Assembly: GCF_033446605.1 (NCBI RefSeq)
Contig: NZ_JAWQUO010000005.1
Coordinates: 117,354-181,353 of the forward strand
From: Iodobacter sp025352645
GTDB taxonomy: Bacteria; Pseudomonadota; Gammaproteobacteria; Burkholderiales; Chitinibacteraceae
Length of the DNA stretch: 64,000 bases
Direction: 5' to 3'
This document shows, one piece after another, positions 63,881-64,000 of the stretch; positions within the stretch are counted from its first letter, which is position 1; each line of letters begins with the position of its first letter. A program made the translations under genes and the position numbers. Below the pieces are notes generated by a model that was not told the DNA's origin, searched no databases, and worked only from the letters and a program-made list of their open reading frames with translations.

Positions 63881-64000
63881 TGTAGGCTGCTAAATATGGA
63901 CACCTTCAATTGAGATAAAATCATCTCTGGAGGTAAGTCATGGCAAGTCGTTATACCGCTGCATTTCGTGCAGAAGCCGTTAAATTAGTACTCGAACAAC
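63881..64000 (+). mobile_element. IS3-family-like insertion sequence, left end (runs out of window)
   Basis: The end TGTAGGCTGCTAAATATGGACACC starts with TG and carries the TATGGACA-type block common in IS3-family inverted repeats. A transposase frame begins 59 bp later. The exact first base (63878 or 63881) is uncertain. Confidence 0.65.
63940..64000 (+). CDS. Transposase OrfA-like (partial, 3' end outside window)
   Basis: Begins MASRYTAAFRAEAVKLVLEQ after TGGAGG. The FRAEAVKLVLE helix is the usual start of IS3-family OrfA DNA-binding proteins. Only 20 codons are visible. Confidence 0.7.
   Translation, partial: MASRYTAAFRAEAVKLVLEQ

Noticed and set aside
1..64000. CRISPR arrays, tRNA and rRNA genes
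   Set aside because: No evenly spaced direct repeats and no tRNA or rRNA signature was found on reading both strands; a covariance search could still reveal one.

Overview
The window looks like a chromosomal segment of a betaproteobacterium of the order Neisseriales. An Iodobacter/Chromobacteriaceae-like host is my best guess. It rests on the mix of genes (rdgC, a split fbpABC iron system, ratA-rnfH, dnaB, alaC, many secreted hydrolases), the moderate GC content and the many short palindromic repeats. No rRNA, tRNA or CRISPR array was seen.

Layout. 1-2.8 kb: the end of a SPOR-domain protein, D-Ala-D-Ala ligase and alanine aminotransferase AlaC. 3-6.7 kb: a glutamine amidotransferase, then a redox-flavoured block (redoxin, AhpD-like protein, secreted protein of unknown function) and a MarR regulator. 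Near-identical palindromes lie upstream of the regulator and of the secreted-protein gene. 6.8-12.9 kb: PhzF-like protein, secreted M35 metalloprotease, and a three-gene operon of a zinc-phospholipase-like secreted protein, a parvulin isomerase and a small anchored protein; then YiaA. 13-18.6 kb: two GNAT acetyltransferases and the ferric ABC transporter FbpC/FbpB/FbpA, whose genes are pushed apart by repeat insertions. 19.4-22.3 kb: an ECF sigma/anti-sigma pair behind a secreted beta-propeller and an NTF2-like protein. 22.5-33.3 kb: RdgC, a TonB-dependent receptor preceded by a 21-codon Cys-Cys-Cys leader peptide, a large MASE1-PAS-GAF-PAS-GGDEF-EAL protein, gamma-glutamyltransferase and a DUF2165 protein. 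33.5-40 kb: M60-type peptidase with a ricin-like lectin region, a secreted CHAT-like protease, a hydrolase, a GST and flavohaemoglobin Hmp. 40.4-44.4 kb: an M-box Mg2+ riboswitch controlling MgtE, DnaB, RatA and RnfH.

44.5-50 kb holds the most striking system, a complete Gram-negative stressosome operon. It encodes a globin-STAS RsbR-like sensor, an RsbS-like STAS protein, an RsbT-like kinase, an RsbX-like phosphatase, and a cytosolic hybrid histidine kinase with two receiver domains and an HPt domain. The RsbS-like protein has Asp where STAS phospho-acceptors have Ser. The kinase begins with a region resembling a degenerate RsbT.

50.3-57.7 kb: a DUF4124 protein and a self-consistent mannoside cluster (fructokinase, GH5/42-like glycosidase, GH125 exo-alpha-mannosidase, AGE-family mannose isomerase). 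It could take mannosides to mannose, fructose and fructose-6-phosphate. 57.8-60.3 kb: a RelE/HigB-like toxin with HigA-like antitoxin, a broken AT-rich gene with a nuclease-like motif, and repeats. 60.5-64 kb: DUF975, DUF445 and YaiI/UPF0178 proteins, then the C-terminal stub of a Mor-like regulator cut off by an IS3-type element that runs out of the window.

Several dispersed repeat families occupy intergenic DNA. One 181-bp palindromic MITE is present in two copies with 8-bp target duplications, and one of these copies is nested inside another repeat family.
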